Source: Acidobacteriaceae bacterium (lineage in GTDB: Bacteria; Acidobacteriota; Terriglobia; Terriglobales; Acidobacteriaceae). Taken from it: DNA of 64,000 bases. Position 1 is the first letter of the stretch. Each line of letters starts with the position of its first letter. The stretch spans positions 1 to 64,000 of the forward strand of contig JASHOC010000158.1 in the NCBI GenBank assembly GCA_030041305.1. The letters are read 5' to 3'. The notes under the pieces were generated by a model. That model made no database searches and had not been told where the DNA came from. It saw only the letters and a program-made list of their open reading frames with translations. Of the stretch, positions 52,711 to 60,434 are shown piece after piece. Both the position numbers and the translations under genes were made by a program.

Positions 52711-53387
52711 ACTTCCTGTCCATTCCCGGAGACCGCAATCGATCTCCACAAGGCTTGAAAGCTGTCTTCCATCCAGGCGTCGAGGCCCGGCTTTTCGTGG
52801 AGCGACCAAAGCAAGACCGTGCCCATCACGGTCTGGAGAAGTTGGACGGCGACCTTCTGCTTCTTCAGCCCCGCCTTGATTTCGCCGCGCTTTTGCCCCG
52901 CCGCAACCATCTCCATTAGCGTCTTACGGCCCTCCAGCAGGTTCCGTTTCAGAATTTCGCGAACGCTTTCGCTGGCCAGAAACGAGGACATCAGCGCCCG
53001 GGCGAGCTTAGGGCTTCGACCCGGCTCCTCCGCAAGGCGCTGCATGAGCCGGCGCAGCACCAGGCGCATCGGGCGCGATCCGTCCAGAGTCATCTCCGCA
53101 GCCTCCTTCACCTTGCCGAGCTGAATCTCGGCCATCACGCCAAGCACGTGGTCTTTACTCGCGAAATAGTTAAAGAACGTCCCTTTTCCCACGTCCGCGC
53201 CCTCGGTAATGTCTTCCACCGTCACATTGGGCAGGCCCCGCTCCGCAATCAGTTCGAGCGCCGAGCGAAACAGCCGCACCCGGGTTTCGGCCGCGCGCCG
53301 TGCGCGCCGTCCGCCGCTCGTTCCCGCTTTGTCAAATGCAGAAGACGACCCGGAAGTCACGCGACCAGATTTTCGACTATTATTCAT
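52707..53387 (-). CDS. TetR/AcrR family transcriptional regulator
   Basis: 226 residues, the first gene of the efflux operon. The N-terminal DNA-binding domain is complete: RAAETRVRLFRSALELIAERGLPNVTVEDITEGADVGKGTFFNYFASKDHVLGVM, with the recognition helix in VGKGTFFNYFASK. The C-terminal ligand domain contains a leucine-rich tail (LLQTVMGTVLLWSLHEKPGLDAWMEDSFQALW). By analogy with CecR/YbiH of E. coli, it would repress the downstream tolC-hlyD-ABC genes and release them when an inducer binds. A palindrome close to its start (53408-53420) is a candidate operator. Confidence 0.92.
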   Translation of the reverse strand: MNNSRKSGRVTSGSSSAFDKAGTSGGRRARRAAETRVRLFRSALELIAERGLPNVTVEDITEGADVGKGTFFNYFASKDHVLGVMAEIQLGKVKEAAEMTLDGSRPMRLVLRRLMQRLAEEPGRSPKLARALMSSFLASESVREILKRNLLEGRKTLMEMVAAGQKRGEIKAGLKKQKVAVQLLQTVMGTVLLWSLHEKPGLDAWMEDSFQALWRSIAVSGNGQEV

Positions 53388-53720
53388 AAACGTCCAAATG
53401 TCATTCTTGACTATTGGTCATAGTTTGCGCGCGAACTGAACCGCTGTCAAGGCGATTTCCTGGGAAACGACGGAAATCCTCGCGCCACCCAAAGCCGCCC
53501 CAGCAAGGTAAAACTCCCTCCGCAACACCGGGCTCCCCAAGTCTCGATTTGAGACCCGGGAAACCGCAGCGCAGAGAGACGAAGCCGTGCATTCAGAGGC
53601 CCAGGAAGACTTCCTCCGCAGCCCAGGCCTTCGGCGTCATGCGCCTATCGTTCGTTTTGTCGAGCGGGGCCCTGCTGTATAAAGGGAGTTAGGGCATGTC
53701 AGCCGAGGAGGTCTGAATCG
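53388..53720. other. Divergent regulatory region between tetR operon and sorbosone-dehydrogenase-like gene
   Basis: Holds the palindrome at 53408-53420 and presumably promoters for both directions. A shorter inverted repeat GTCTC-GATTT-GAGAC near 53541 is also seen. The ribosome-binding site of the 53721 gene (GAGGAGG) is at its right end. No open frame is supported. Confidence 0.45.
53408..53420. promoter_or_regulatory. Candidate TetR operator upstream of tetR
   Basis: TGACTATTGGTCA, an imperfect 6+1+6 inverted repeat, 20 bases from the tetR start codon. Location and form suit autoregulation by the TetR protein and control of the whole operon. One arm base is mismatched. Inferred, not demonstrated. 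Confidence 0.4.
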
Positions 53721-54989
53721 ATGACGGGTATGTTTCGGCGTTCGATCTATGGGCTCATCGCTGCTTCTGGATTTTTGCTGGCCGCGAGCGTTCCCGCGCT
53801 TGCCGCTGCTTCTCCCCAATGTGACAGCAATAATGGAGGCATCACGCTGCCGCCCGGATTTTGCGCGCTGGTGGTCGCCGACAACCTGGGCGAGGCCCGC
53901 CACGCGGTGGTTGCGACCAATGGCGATCTCTTCGTCGCCTTGCAAAATGGCGGCATCGTCTCGCTCCACGACTCCACAGGCAACGGCCACTTCGACGTGA
54001 AAAATCATTTCGGCGACCAAAGCGTCACCGGCATCGGTTTCCACAACGGCTATCTCTACTTCGCCACTCCTGTCAGCGTGGAGCGTTACAAATGGTCTCC
54101 CGGGCAGCTTAAGCCTTCCGGTCCGCCCGAAACCGTAGTCACCGGCCTCCCCGTCCAACACGAACATGAAGATAAGGGACTGACCTTCGACGAGCACGAA
54201 CACCTGTACATCAACGTCGGCGCGCCCTCTAACGCCTGCCAACCGCGCGATCGACAGCCCGGAGTGCCGGGTAGCGATCCCTGTCCCCTGCTCGAGAAAC
54301 ACGGCGGCGCCTGGCGATTCGACGCCAACAAGCTGGGCCAAACCCAGGACCAGGGCGTACGCCTCGCCACCGGCCTGCGCCAGTTTCCCGCGCTTACCTG
54401 GCACGATGGCGCGCTCTACATCGTGATGAACAACCGCGACCAGCTCGACACGCTCTGGCCCAAATACTTCAATGCCGAAGAGAACGCCACATGGCCCGCG
54501 GAGCCGATGTATCGCGCCACCATGGGCGATAACTTCGGTTGGCCCTATTGCGTGTTCAACTACACCACGCAAAATATGTTCCTGTCGCCGGAATACGGAG
54601 GCGACGGCAAGAAAGTGGGCCGCTGCGACCAGTACAAGCTGCCCATCGTTGCGTTTCCGGCGCACTGGGCTCCAGTCGATGTGATGTTTTATAGCGGCCT
54701 GATGTTCCCCGCAAGCTACCGCGGCGGCGCGTTCATCGCCTTTCATGGCTCGTGGAATCGAGCCCCTCTGCCGCAGGCCGGCTACAACGTCGTCTTCCAG
54801 CCGTTCGCCGACGGCAAGCCTTCCGCCAAGTGGGAAGTCTTCGCTGACGGCTTCAAGGGCACGGAACGGCTCATGAATCCTGACGACGCGGCCGCCCGAC
54901 CCGATGGCTTGGCGCAAGCCCCGGATGGATCCCTCTATATCACCGAGAGCCAGCACGGCAAAGTGTGGCGCGTTCTCTATCGCAAGTAA
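53721..54989 (+). CDS. Exported sorbosone/glucose dehydrogenase-like beta-propeller protein
   Basis: 422 residues after a GAGGAGG ribosome-binding site. The signal peptide YGLIAASGFLLAASVPALAAA is followed by a six-bladed propeller of the GSDH/sorbosone dehydrogenase type: LPPGFCALVVADNLGEARHAVVATNGDLFVAL, HEHEDKGLTFDEHEHLYINVGAPSN, GLRQFPALTWHDGALYIVMNNRDQLD, NFGWPYCVFNY, PASYRGGAFIAFHGSWNRAPLPQAGYNVVF and RPDGLAQAPDGSLYITESQHGKVWRVLY. Homologues use PQQ to oxidise sugars or alcohols, although many are uncharacterised. It acts in the periplasm. No PQQ-synthesis gene is in the window. Confidence 0.87.
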   Translation: MTGMFRRSIYGLIAASGFLLAASVPALAAASPQCDSNNGGITLPPGFCALVVADNLGEARHAVVATNGDLFVALQNGGIVSLHDSTGNGHFDVKNHFGDQSVTGIGFHNGYLYFATPVSVERYKWSPGQLKPSGPPETVVTGLPVQHEHEDKGLTFDEHEHLYINVGAPSNACQPRDRQPGVPGSDPCPLLEKHGGAWRFDANKLGQTQDQGVRLATGLRQFPALTWHDGALYIVMNNRDQLDTLWPKYFNAEENATWPAEPMYRATMGDNFGWPYCVFNYTTQNMFLSPEYGGDGKKVGRCDQYKLPIVAFPAHWAPVDVMFYSGLMFPASYRGGAFIAFHGSWNRAPLPQAGYNVVFQPFADGKPSAKWEVFADGFKGTERLMNPDDAAARPDGLAQAPDGSLYITESQHGKVWRVLYRK

Positions 54990-55158
54990 TTTCTCTGTTC
55001 ATCGCAAATAGAATCGATAGGCGCCAGATCTACGGCTGATGCAGAGGCAATGTAAGGAGCGTTGGTGCGGCTGTGCAGCTTTTTCCGGAATTGAAGCGGC
55101 CTTGCGCGATCTCGGGCGCATCACAGAAACTCTGAATTCGCTTTAAAAAGGAGGAGAA

Positions 55159-55791
55159 ATGAGCAGGTTTTTTGCAGTTGCACTTCTTGCGCCGGTTCTT
55201 GCGCTGCCATGGAGCGCGGCGCCGGTCGCTGCCGCTCAATCATTCCAACACCCCGAGCGCCTGGGCGCGGCAGCGCTCCAGGCCGCTCAAAGTGCCCCGG
55301 CCGCGGCTGGCCCCGGCCTCACCCTCACCACCACTGCTTTCGAGGATGGCGGCATCATCCCCAACCAATACACTCAGGCCGTCAGCTCCCCCATCTCCCC
55401 GCCTCTTGAATGGAGCCATGTCCCCGCAGGCACAGTCAGCTTCGCCCTCATCATCGACGATCCTGATTCTGCCCTCCGCCACACTCCCGAGGAAGTGCTG
55501 CACTGGCTCATCTTCAACATTCCCGCCTCCAGCAGCTCCCTGCCGGAAAACGTGCCCCACGACCCCACGCTGCCCGACGGAGCCATTCAGGCCGAGAACA
55601 CGGGCGGAGTCACGGGCTTTCGAGGTCCCGGCGCGCCGGCCGCCGGTCCTTACCACCATTACCTCTTCCAGCTCTACGCGCTCGACACCAAGCTCGATCT
55701 CGGGCCGGATGCGACGCGGCAAAGTTTCCTCCAGGCCATTTCTGGACACGTGCTCGGCAAAGGCGTCCTCGTGGGCCGCTTCCATCGCTGA
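55159..55791 (+). CDS. PEBP/YbhB-type (Raf kinase inhibitor-like) exported protein
   Basis: 210 residues after an excellent AAGGAGGAG site. An N-terminal signal peptide (FFAVALLAPVLALPWSAAPVAAA) is followed by the phosphatidylethanolamine-binding fold: LTTTAFEDGGIIPNQYTQAV, PPLEWSHVPAGTVSFALIIDDPDS, VLHWLIFNIPASSSSLPEN, GFRGPGAPAAGPYHHYLFQLYALDTKLDL. The D-D-P-D and H-W-x-x-x-N motifs plus GPxxPxGxxHxYxFxLYALD line the ligand pocket. Bacterial YbhB/YbcL members bind small lipids or phosphates; the role is unknown. Ends in a strong terminator. Confidence 0.9.
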   Translation: MSRFFAVALLAPVLALPWSAAPVAAAQSFQHPERLGAAALQAAQSAPAAAGPGLTLTTTAFEDGGIIPNQYTQAVSSPISPPLEWSHVPAGTVSFALIIDDPDSALRHTPEEVLHWLIFNIPASSSSLPENVPHDPTLPDGAIQAENTGGVTGFRGPGAPAAGPYHHYLFQLYALDTKLDLGPDATRQSFLQAISGHVLGKGVLVGRFHR

Positions 55792-55852
55792 ACGGACCGC
55801 CGCTTCGCTCAATCGAAACTATAAATCCTGCGTGCAAAGAAACAGCGCTCAA

Positions 55853-55885
55853 GAACAAGCCCGGCCGAGTGGGCCGGGCTTGTTC
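55853..55885. terminator. Strong hairpin between convergent PEBP and lactonase-like genes
   Basis: A perfect 14-bp stem (GAACAAGCCCGGCC / GGCCGGGCTTGTTC) with a 5-base loop between the two convergent stop codons (62 bases after the PEBP stop, 23 bases before the end of the lactonase-like gene). It is the clearest intrinsic-terminator-like structure in the window. No long T-run. Confidence 0.7.
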
Positions 55886-55907
55886 GCGCCAGGGAATTGC
55901 GCGCGTT

Positions 55908-57158
55908 CTACGGGGTCACCGATTCCGTTGCGTGGTTGCCGTGCGGTACGGCGGCAATCGCCGCCGGATTGGAGCCCGTGACGACATACGGCGTGTTTTC
56001 CGTAGCGCTCAGCACCCCGGTGCTGGTGTTCAGGCGGAAGCCGGAAACCGTGTTGCCCAGATAGTTCGCTGTAAACACAAAACGGCCTAGCGCCGGGTCC
56101 ACGATAATGGCGACCGGATCGGTGTCGGTCGAGTTGGTGGAGCTCCCGGTTGTTGCCACCGTCGCCGAAGGCGTCCCCGTCGGCAATGCAATGTTGAAGG
56201 CCGATACCGTCGACTGCAGCGAATTGGATACGTACATGAATATACCCCGCGGATCCACAACCACCGCGGTGGGCTCATTGCCGGTCTTGAAGGGGCCGTT
56301 CACCATAAACGCAAGCTGGCCCGAATTCTCAATCGAATAACCGATGAGCTCGTTCGAGGCGAAATCGGTAACGTAGACAAAGCGATCGGTGGGATCGGCG
56401 GTTACAGCGGTCGGCTTCACGCCCGCCAGGTAAGGGCTTCCTGTTGTTGCCGTCAAGGCGCCGCTGGAGGGGTCCACGGCAAAGCCGAAAAGCCAGCCCG
56501 GGTTGGCGGTGCTGGTCACCGTTCCGCCGGGGTTGTACGCCGACTGGTCGTAAACGGTCGCGTAGACCGCGTACACGCTCGGCGACACAGTCAGTCCGGT
56601 GCTGTTGGGAATCACCGCCACTCCTGTGGGCACAACCGTGTCGCTTGCATAGCCAGGCACGACCATGGTCTGCTGGGCAACCACTGCGCCGATGGAGCCG
56701 TCCGTGCCCAGCGAATACTCGGTCAGCGTCGCCGAGGTGGTTCCCGAAACCACATAGAGATAGTTATGGGCAACGCTCAGCGCGATATAATTCGGCGGCG
56801 CGCTTGTCGTGACGCTATCCTTCTGGGTCAGGCCGCCCGTGGAGAGGGTGATGGCGAAGTGCACCACAGAATTGCTTCCCTTATTGGCGACATAGAGGTC
56901 GGTGTAATCCGAGCTCACCACCATCGAAACAGGGTTCGCGCCGCCACTCGGCACGGGGGGATCAGCGGGGCGCAACGCGCCGGTCTCGGAGTCTGTTGCA
57001 AAAGCTTCAATCTGGCCCGCGCTGCCCGGGGTGTTGTTCACCGAATCCGCCACAAACACATAGTCGATGGTGACAATGATGCATCCGGACAGGAGGGTGG
57101 CCACCGCAAGCCCAATCGCAGAGACCAGAACAAGCTGGCTCACTTTGCTTAACTTCAT
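55908..57158 (-). CDS. Lactonase-like beta-propeller lipoprotein (paralogue 1)
   Basis: 416 residues, with a GAAGGAAGCGC leader just before the ATG. A lipoprotein signal peptide ends at LLSGC (cysteine near residue 26). Seven-bladed propeller repeats follow: DYVFVADSVNNTPGSAGQIEAFATDSETGALRP, LYVANKGSNSVVHFAI, NYLYVVSGTTSATLTEYSLG, RFVYVTDFASNELIGYSIENSG, IFMYVSNSLQSTVSAFNI and RFVFTANYLGNTVSGFRLNTSTGVL. This resembles YkuU/YncE-like and 6-phosphogluconolactonase-like propellers. Catalytic residues cannot be assigned. It would be membrane-anchored. Two related genes follow upstream on the same strand. Confidence 0.85.
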   Translation of the reverse strand: MKLSKVSQLVLVSAIGLAVATLLSGCIIVTIDYVFVADSVNNTPGSAGQIEAFATDSETGALRPADPPVPSGGANPVSMVVSSDYTDLYVANKGSNSVVHFAITLSTGGLTQKDSVTTSAPPNYIALSVAHNYLYVVSGTTSATLTEYSLGTDGSIGAVVAQQTMVVPGYASDTVVPTGVAVIPNSTGLTVSPSVYAVYATVYDQSAYNPGGTVTSTANPGWLFGFAVDPSSGALTATTGSPYLAGVKPTAVTADPTDRFVYVTDFASNELIGYSIENSGQLAFMVNGPFKTGNEPTAVVVDPRGIFMYVSNSLQSTVSAFNIALPTGTPSATVATTGSSTNSTDTDPVAIIVDPALGRFVFTANYLGNTVSGFRLNTSTGVLSATENTPYVVTGSNPAAIAAVPHGNHATESVTP

Positions 57159-57276
57159 GCGCTTCCTTCGTCGTGGGCCATCGTATCCAAGCCCCCTGAA
57201 AACTTGTTGAGGTTACCCGAAATGATTGTAAGAGCCCCGCGCAGCGTGGCGCCAAGGTTCCATTTGCGGCGTCGGC

Positions 57277-58623
57277 TCATGGCGGCGTCACTCCGGCCCC
57301 GGTGCCGTTGTGCGGAATGGCTGCCACCGCTGTCAGCTGATCGCTGGCCGCAAAAGGCGAATATTGCGATACGAGGAGCGTTCCAGCCGTCGGGCTCAAC
57401 TCGAAACCGGAAACCGTGTTGCCAAGATAATTCGCGGTGAAGAGAAAATGCTCCGTCGACGGGTCGACGCCAATCGCCACCGGCTGCGTTCCCGTGGTGT
57501 AGGTCCCGATCTGAGTCAGGGCGCCAGCACTGATCGAATAGGCCGTAACCGTCGAATCCAGGGAGTTGGTCACGTACGCATACGAATATGCAGGATCGAC
57601 GACAATGGCCGACGGCCCATTACCCGCTCCAAACGCGTTCGTCCCCCCCGCACCGCTCGTCATGGGCGTCAAAGCGCCGGTCGCCGAAGAAACGGAGTAG
57701 CCAAGAACATTGCGGCCCCCGTAGTCGGTCACGTAGAGATAGGAACTTGTAGGATCGCTGGCCTCTCCTGTAGGCTGCACGCCGGCCGCGAACGGGATGC
57801 CGCCGTTCAAAGGACACAACGTCCCCGGCGGTAGCACTCCTGCTGGAATGGGTCCCGACGCGGGGCAGGTTCCTCCTGCCGGGACCGGCGTCGAACTCGC
57901 AGGGGCCACCGAAAAGCCGTAGATGTAGCCCACAAAGGGGCTCACTGAGGAGTCGTAGGCGGTCACATAGACGTAATCACCCGACGCCAGCACGTTCACC
58001 GCCGTGGGCACAACCACATCCGAGCCGCTCGGCCCTGAGAGCGTCAGCGGCCAGTAATTGCCGTTCACATTCGAGTTCACGGCCGGCGCCCCGATGCAAG
58101 TCGTCGCGGCGCAGGTTGACGTCGATCCGGTTAGCGGATACACGCCGATCGAGCCCGAGCACGGCTCCGCAGTCGAACAGACCGGCAGCGGCTGGTAAGT
58201 GTCCAGAACGAACAGGTCCGATTTATTGGCGGCCAACGCCAGCGGAAATATTCCCGGCGTGTTCACGGTATTGAACGCGTACAACTTGCCGTCGGTGCCG
58301 ATGACAAATTGAACAATGTTGTTGTCGTCCTGGTTGGCGACAAAAAGGCTTTCGTTATCGGCTGAGACCGCTTCGGCCACCGGATCGCGCCCACCCGACG
58401 GAAACGGCGAAGAAGGAATCTGCCGCATGCGCCCCGATTCGGAATTGATTTCAAAGACGTCGATCAGACCGTATTGATTCGTCCCGAAGGCCTTCGAACT
58501 GGCCACATAAACAAAATCCACCGTCAGCGTTTCCGTAAACTGCGAGCACGCCGTCACAAGTTGAGCCGCCAGCAGGCCGGCCGCGGAAACCAGCATGAGC
58601 TGGCTCGATTTCTTCAACTTCAT
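57277..58623 (-). CDS. Lactonase-like beta-propeller lipoprotein (paralogue 2)
   Basis: 448 residues from the ATG giving MKLKKSSQLMLVSAAGLL; an ATG two codons earlier is also possible. The lipobox is LVTAC. Propeller blades: DFVYVASSKAFGTNQYGLIDVFEINSESGRMRQI, LFVANQDDNNIVQFVIGTDG, DYVYVTAYDSSVSPFVGYIYGFSV, SYLYVTDYGGRNVLGYSVSSATGAL, SYAYVTNSLDSTVTAYSISAGAL and HFLFTANYLGNTVSGFELSPTAGTL. The final blade is nearly identical in layout to that of paralogue 1 (FTANYLGNTVSGF). It is the middle of three tandem copies; a 118-base gap separates it from paralogue 1. Confidence 0.85.
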   Translation of the reverse strand: MKLKKSSQLMLVSAAGLLAAQLVTACSQFTETLTVDFVYVASSKAFGTNQYGLIDVFEINSESGRMRQIPSSPFPSGGRDPVAEAVSADNESLFVANQDDNNIVQFVIGTDGKLYAFNTVNTPGIFPLALAANKSDLFVLDTYQPLPVCSTAEPCSGSIGVYPLTGSTSTCAATTCIGAPAVNSNVNGNYWPLTLSGPSGSDVVVPTAVNVLASGDYVYVTAYDSSVSPFVGYIYGFSVAPASSTPVPAGGTCPASGPIPAGVLPPGTLCPLNGGIPFAAGVQPTGEASDPTSSYLYVTDYGGRNVLGYSVSSATGALTPMTSGAGGTNAFGAGNGPSAIVVDPAYSYAYVTNSLDSTVTAYSISAGALTQIGTYTTGTQPVAIGVDPSTEHFLFTANYLGNTVSGFELSPTAGTLLVSQYSPFAASDQLTAVAAIPHNGTGAGVTPP

Positions 58624-58783
58624 CTGCATCTTTCGTCAACCGGCCGAAACATTGGCCTCAAATGAATCATGAGAATTCGGGGTCGCCTGCAAAGTTCGAC
58701 GGCAGCCACGGTAATCATTCGGCCGCCGACCGTTCCGGAGCGCGGGGATACCGTCCTGCCGGTTCATTGCCGCAGCCGTCGTG

Positions 58784-60169
58784 CTAACCTACGCGCCCAT
58801 CGATCAGGCACCAGGTTGCCGGCCCTTGCAGTGGATAGTCGCTGTTCACGCGCCCGGCAAAGAGGTTGCCCGAGTTCGGATCGATAATCACCCCGGTCAC
58901 CGACGAATCGTACATATTAGCCGTATAGATGAACTGGTCTGACGGGTCCTCTACAATGCATTGCGGTCCTGAACCTGAGCTGAACTCCCAGGGTGTCGTG
59001 GGCTGGAGTTGGAACGGGCCGGTGTAGACGTTATAACCGGCAATTCCGCTCTGCGGGTTGTTGCCGATGAGGTTATCTCCCTGGTTGGCCACGTAAAGAT
59101 ACTTGTTTTTCGATTCCTCGAGAAGCTGAATCGGATTCGATAAGCTCGAATTGTCGGGAGTAATGGGCTGGGTTTCCGCCTGCAGAGCCCCGTTGCTGCC
59201 CACGGTAAAGGCAAGAATCTGGCTGGGATAGGTTCCTTGAGGAAAAGCCGAATTCGTGGCCGTGATTGTGACCGGCTCATTATCCGGCACGTAGATTACG
59301 CTTTGCGCCGCGATGATCGCCGTGCCCTGTGCGATTCCCAGCGTCTGGACGCTGCTTTGGCTCAATGTCAATTGACCGCTCGTCGAACTATAGGTATACG
59401 GCCATACCTGGCTTCCCCCCGTGTACGGGAAAGAGGCGGGCTGCGTGGCTGCGGTCAGGGTCAGAACGTATCCCCCGGTCATCAGAAAATCCACCGGATT
59501 GACCGGCACCGGAAAATAGGTGAGCGGCTGGCCGCCGGCCGCGGTCACCTGGGCGTTTTCCACCAACGACAGCCGCCCGGTGGTCTGGTTGATCTGGAAT
59601 ATCGTGATGTCGCCGCAGGTCGCCACCCCCGACCCCAGCGCCAGCGTGCAGCCGTTTGTGTTCGGATTGTAAGAAGTCGCGTAATTGTCCGGTGAGTCGT
59701 GGTCGAGCACTAACAGATAGTTGCCCGAGGTGTCTACGAGCAGCCGGAACGGATTTGTGCCTTGGCTGAAAAACGTCTCTTGCGGCGTCAGAATTCCGTT
59801 TCCGCCCACCGCAAATTGGGTGATGTTGGCGTTCTGGCAGGGATCGGTGGTGGTGCAGTCGCCGTTGCCTTCGGCGTTCAAACCACGATTCAATACATAC
59901 AAAAATCGGCTGCCGGTGAGCAGAACGGCGCGCACCGGACTCGCTCCGCCCGAGGAAACCGGCAATCCGTTGATAGTCGTCAGCAACCCGGTGTTGTGAT
60001 CGATTCTGTATCCCGAGATAATGCCGTTACCGTTGGGTTGGGCCGTCACTGTGCCCGTAACATACAGATAGCCAGTCGTATAACTCACCACGCAAGACGA
60101 AACGCCCGAGATGACGCCCGCGGAAAGAGCGCCCATCAGTACTGCCTTGCCGAATTTCGTAAACTTCAT
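58784..60169 (-). CDS. Lactonase-like beta-propeller lipoprotein (paralogue 3)
   Basis: 461 residues, with the leader GAAGGAATCGC before the ATG, nearly the same as for paralogue 1. The lipobox is GVSSC. Blades include GYLYVTGTVTAQPNGNGIISGYRIDHNTGLL, FLYVLNRGLNAEGNGDCTTTDPCQNANITQFAVGGNGIL, GDITIFQINQTTGRLSLV, KYLYVANQGDNLIGNNPQSGIAGYNVY and QFIYTANMYDSSVTGVIIDPNSGNLFAGR. It is the most divergent of the three paralogues and contains longer loops, with several cysteines. Function unknown; likely the same location and fold as the other two. Confidence 0.83.
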   Translation of the reverse strand: MKFTKFGKAVLMGALSAGVISGVSSCVVSYTTGYLYVTGTVTAQPNGNGIISGYRIDHNTGLLTTINGLPVSSGGASPVRAVLLTGSRFLYVLNRGLNAEGNGDCTTTDPCQNANITQFAVGGNGILTPQETFFSQGTNPFRLLVDTSGNYLLVLDHDSPDNYATSYNPNTNGCTLALGSGVATCGDITIFQINQTTGRLSLVENAQVTAAGGQPLTYFPVPVNPVDFLMTGGYVLTLTAATQPASFPYTGGSQVWPYTYSSTSGQLTLSQSSVQTLGIAQGTAIIAAQSVIYVPDNEPVTITATNSAFPQGTYPSQILAFTVGSNGALQAETQPITPDNSSLSNPIQLLEESKNKYLYVANQGDNLIGNNPQSGIAGYNVYTGPFQLQPTTPWEFSSGSGPQCIVEDPSDQFIYTANMYDSSVTGVIIDPNSGNLFAGRVNSDYPLQGPATWCLIDGRVG

Positions 60170-60434
60170 GCGATTCCTTCATCCTGGTCAGGCGTGCACC
60201 GCCAAGTTTGGTCGTTCCCGAGCAGCGCTGGGTTGGGACGGGTCCCTGATGCATTGTAAAAGCCCAGGCCACGTTGTGCCTAGCGAGCCGGCCGGACCGG
60301 AAAAGGACAACTATTACCCAGACTGCCGGAGACAATTCGCCTTCGTGCGGTCGAAAAAAAACAGGATTGCGTTTTGGACGGACAGGCCCCTGGATTCGTT
60401 ATCGCGCCGGCGCATTGAACGCCTCGCCCTCGCC

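Noticed and set aside
53637-54956. Minus-strand frame of 439 codons
   Set aside because: Antisense of the sorbosone-dehydrogenase-like gene, which has a ribosome-binding site and signal peptide; the antisense translation has no features.
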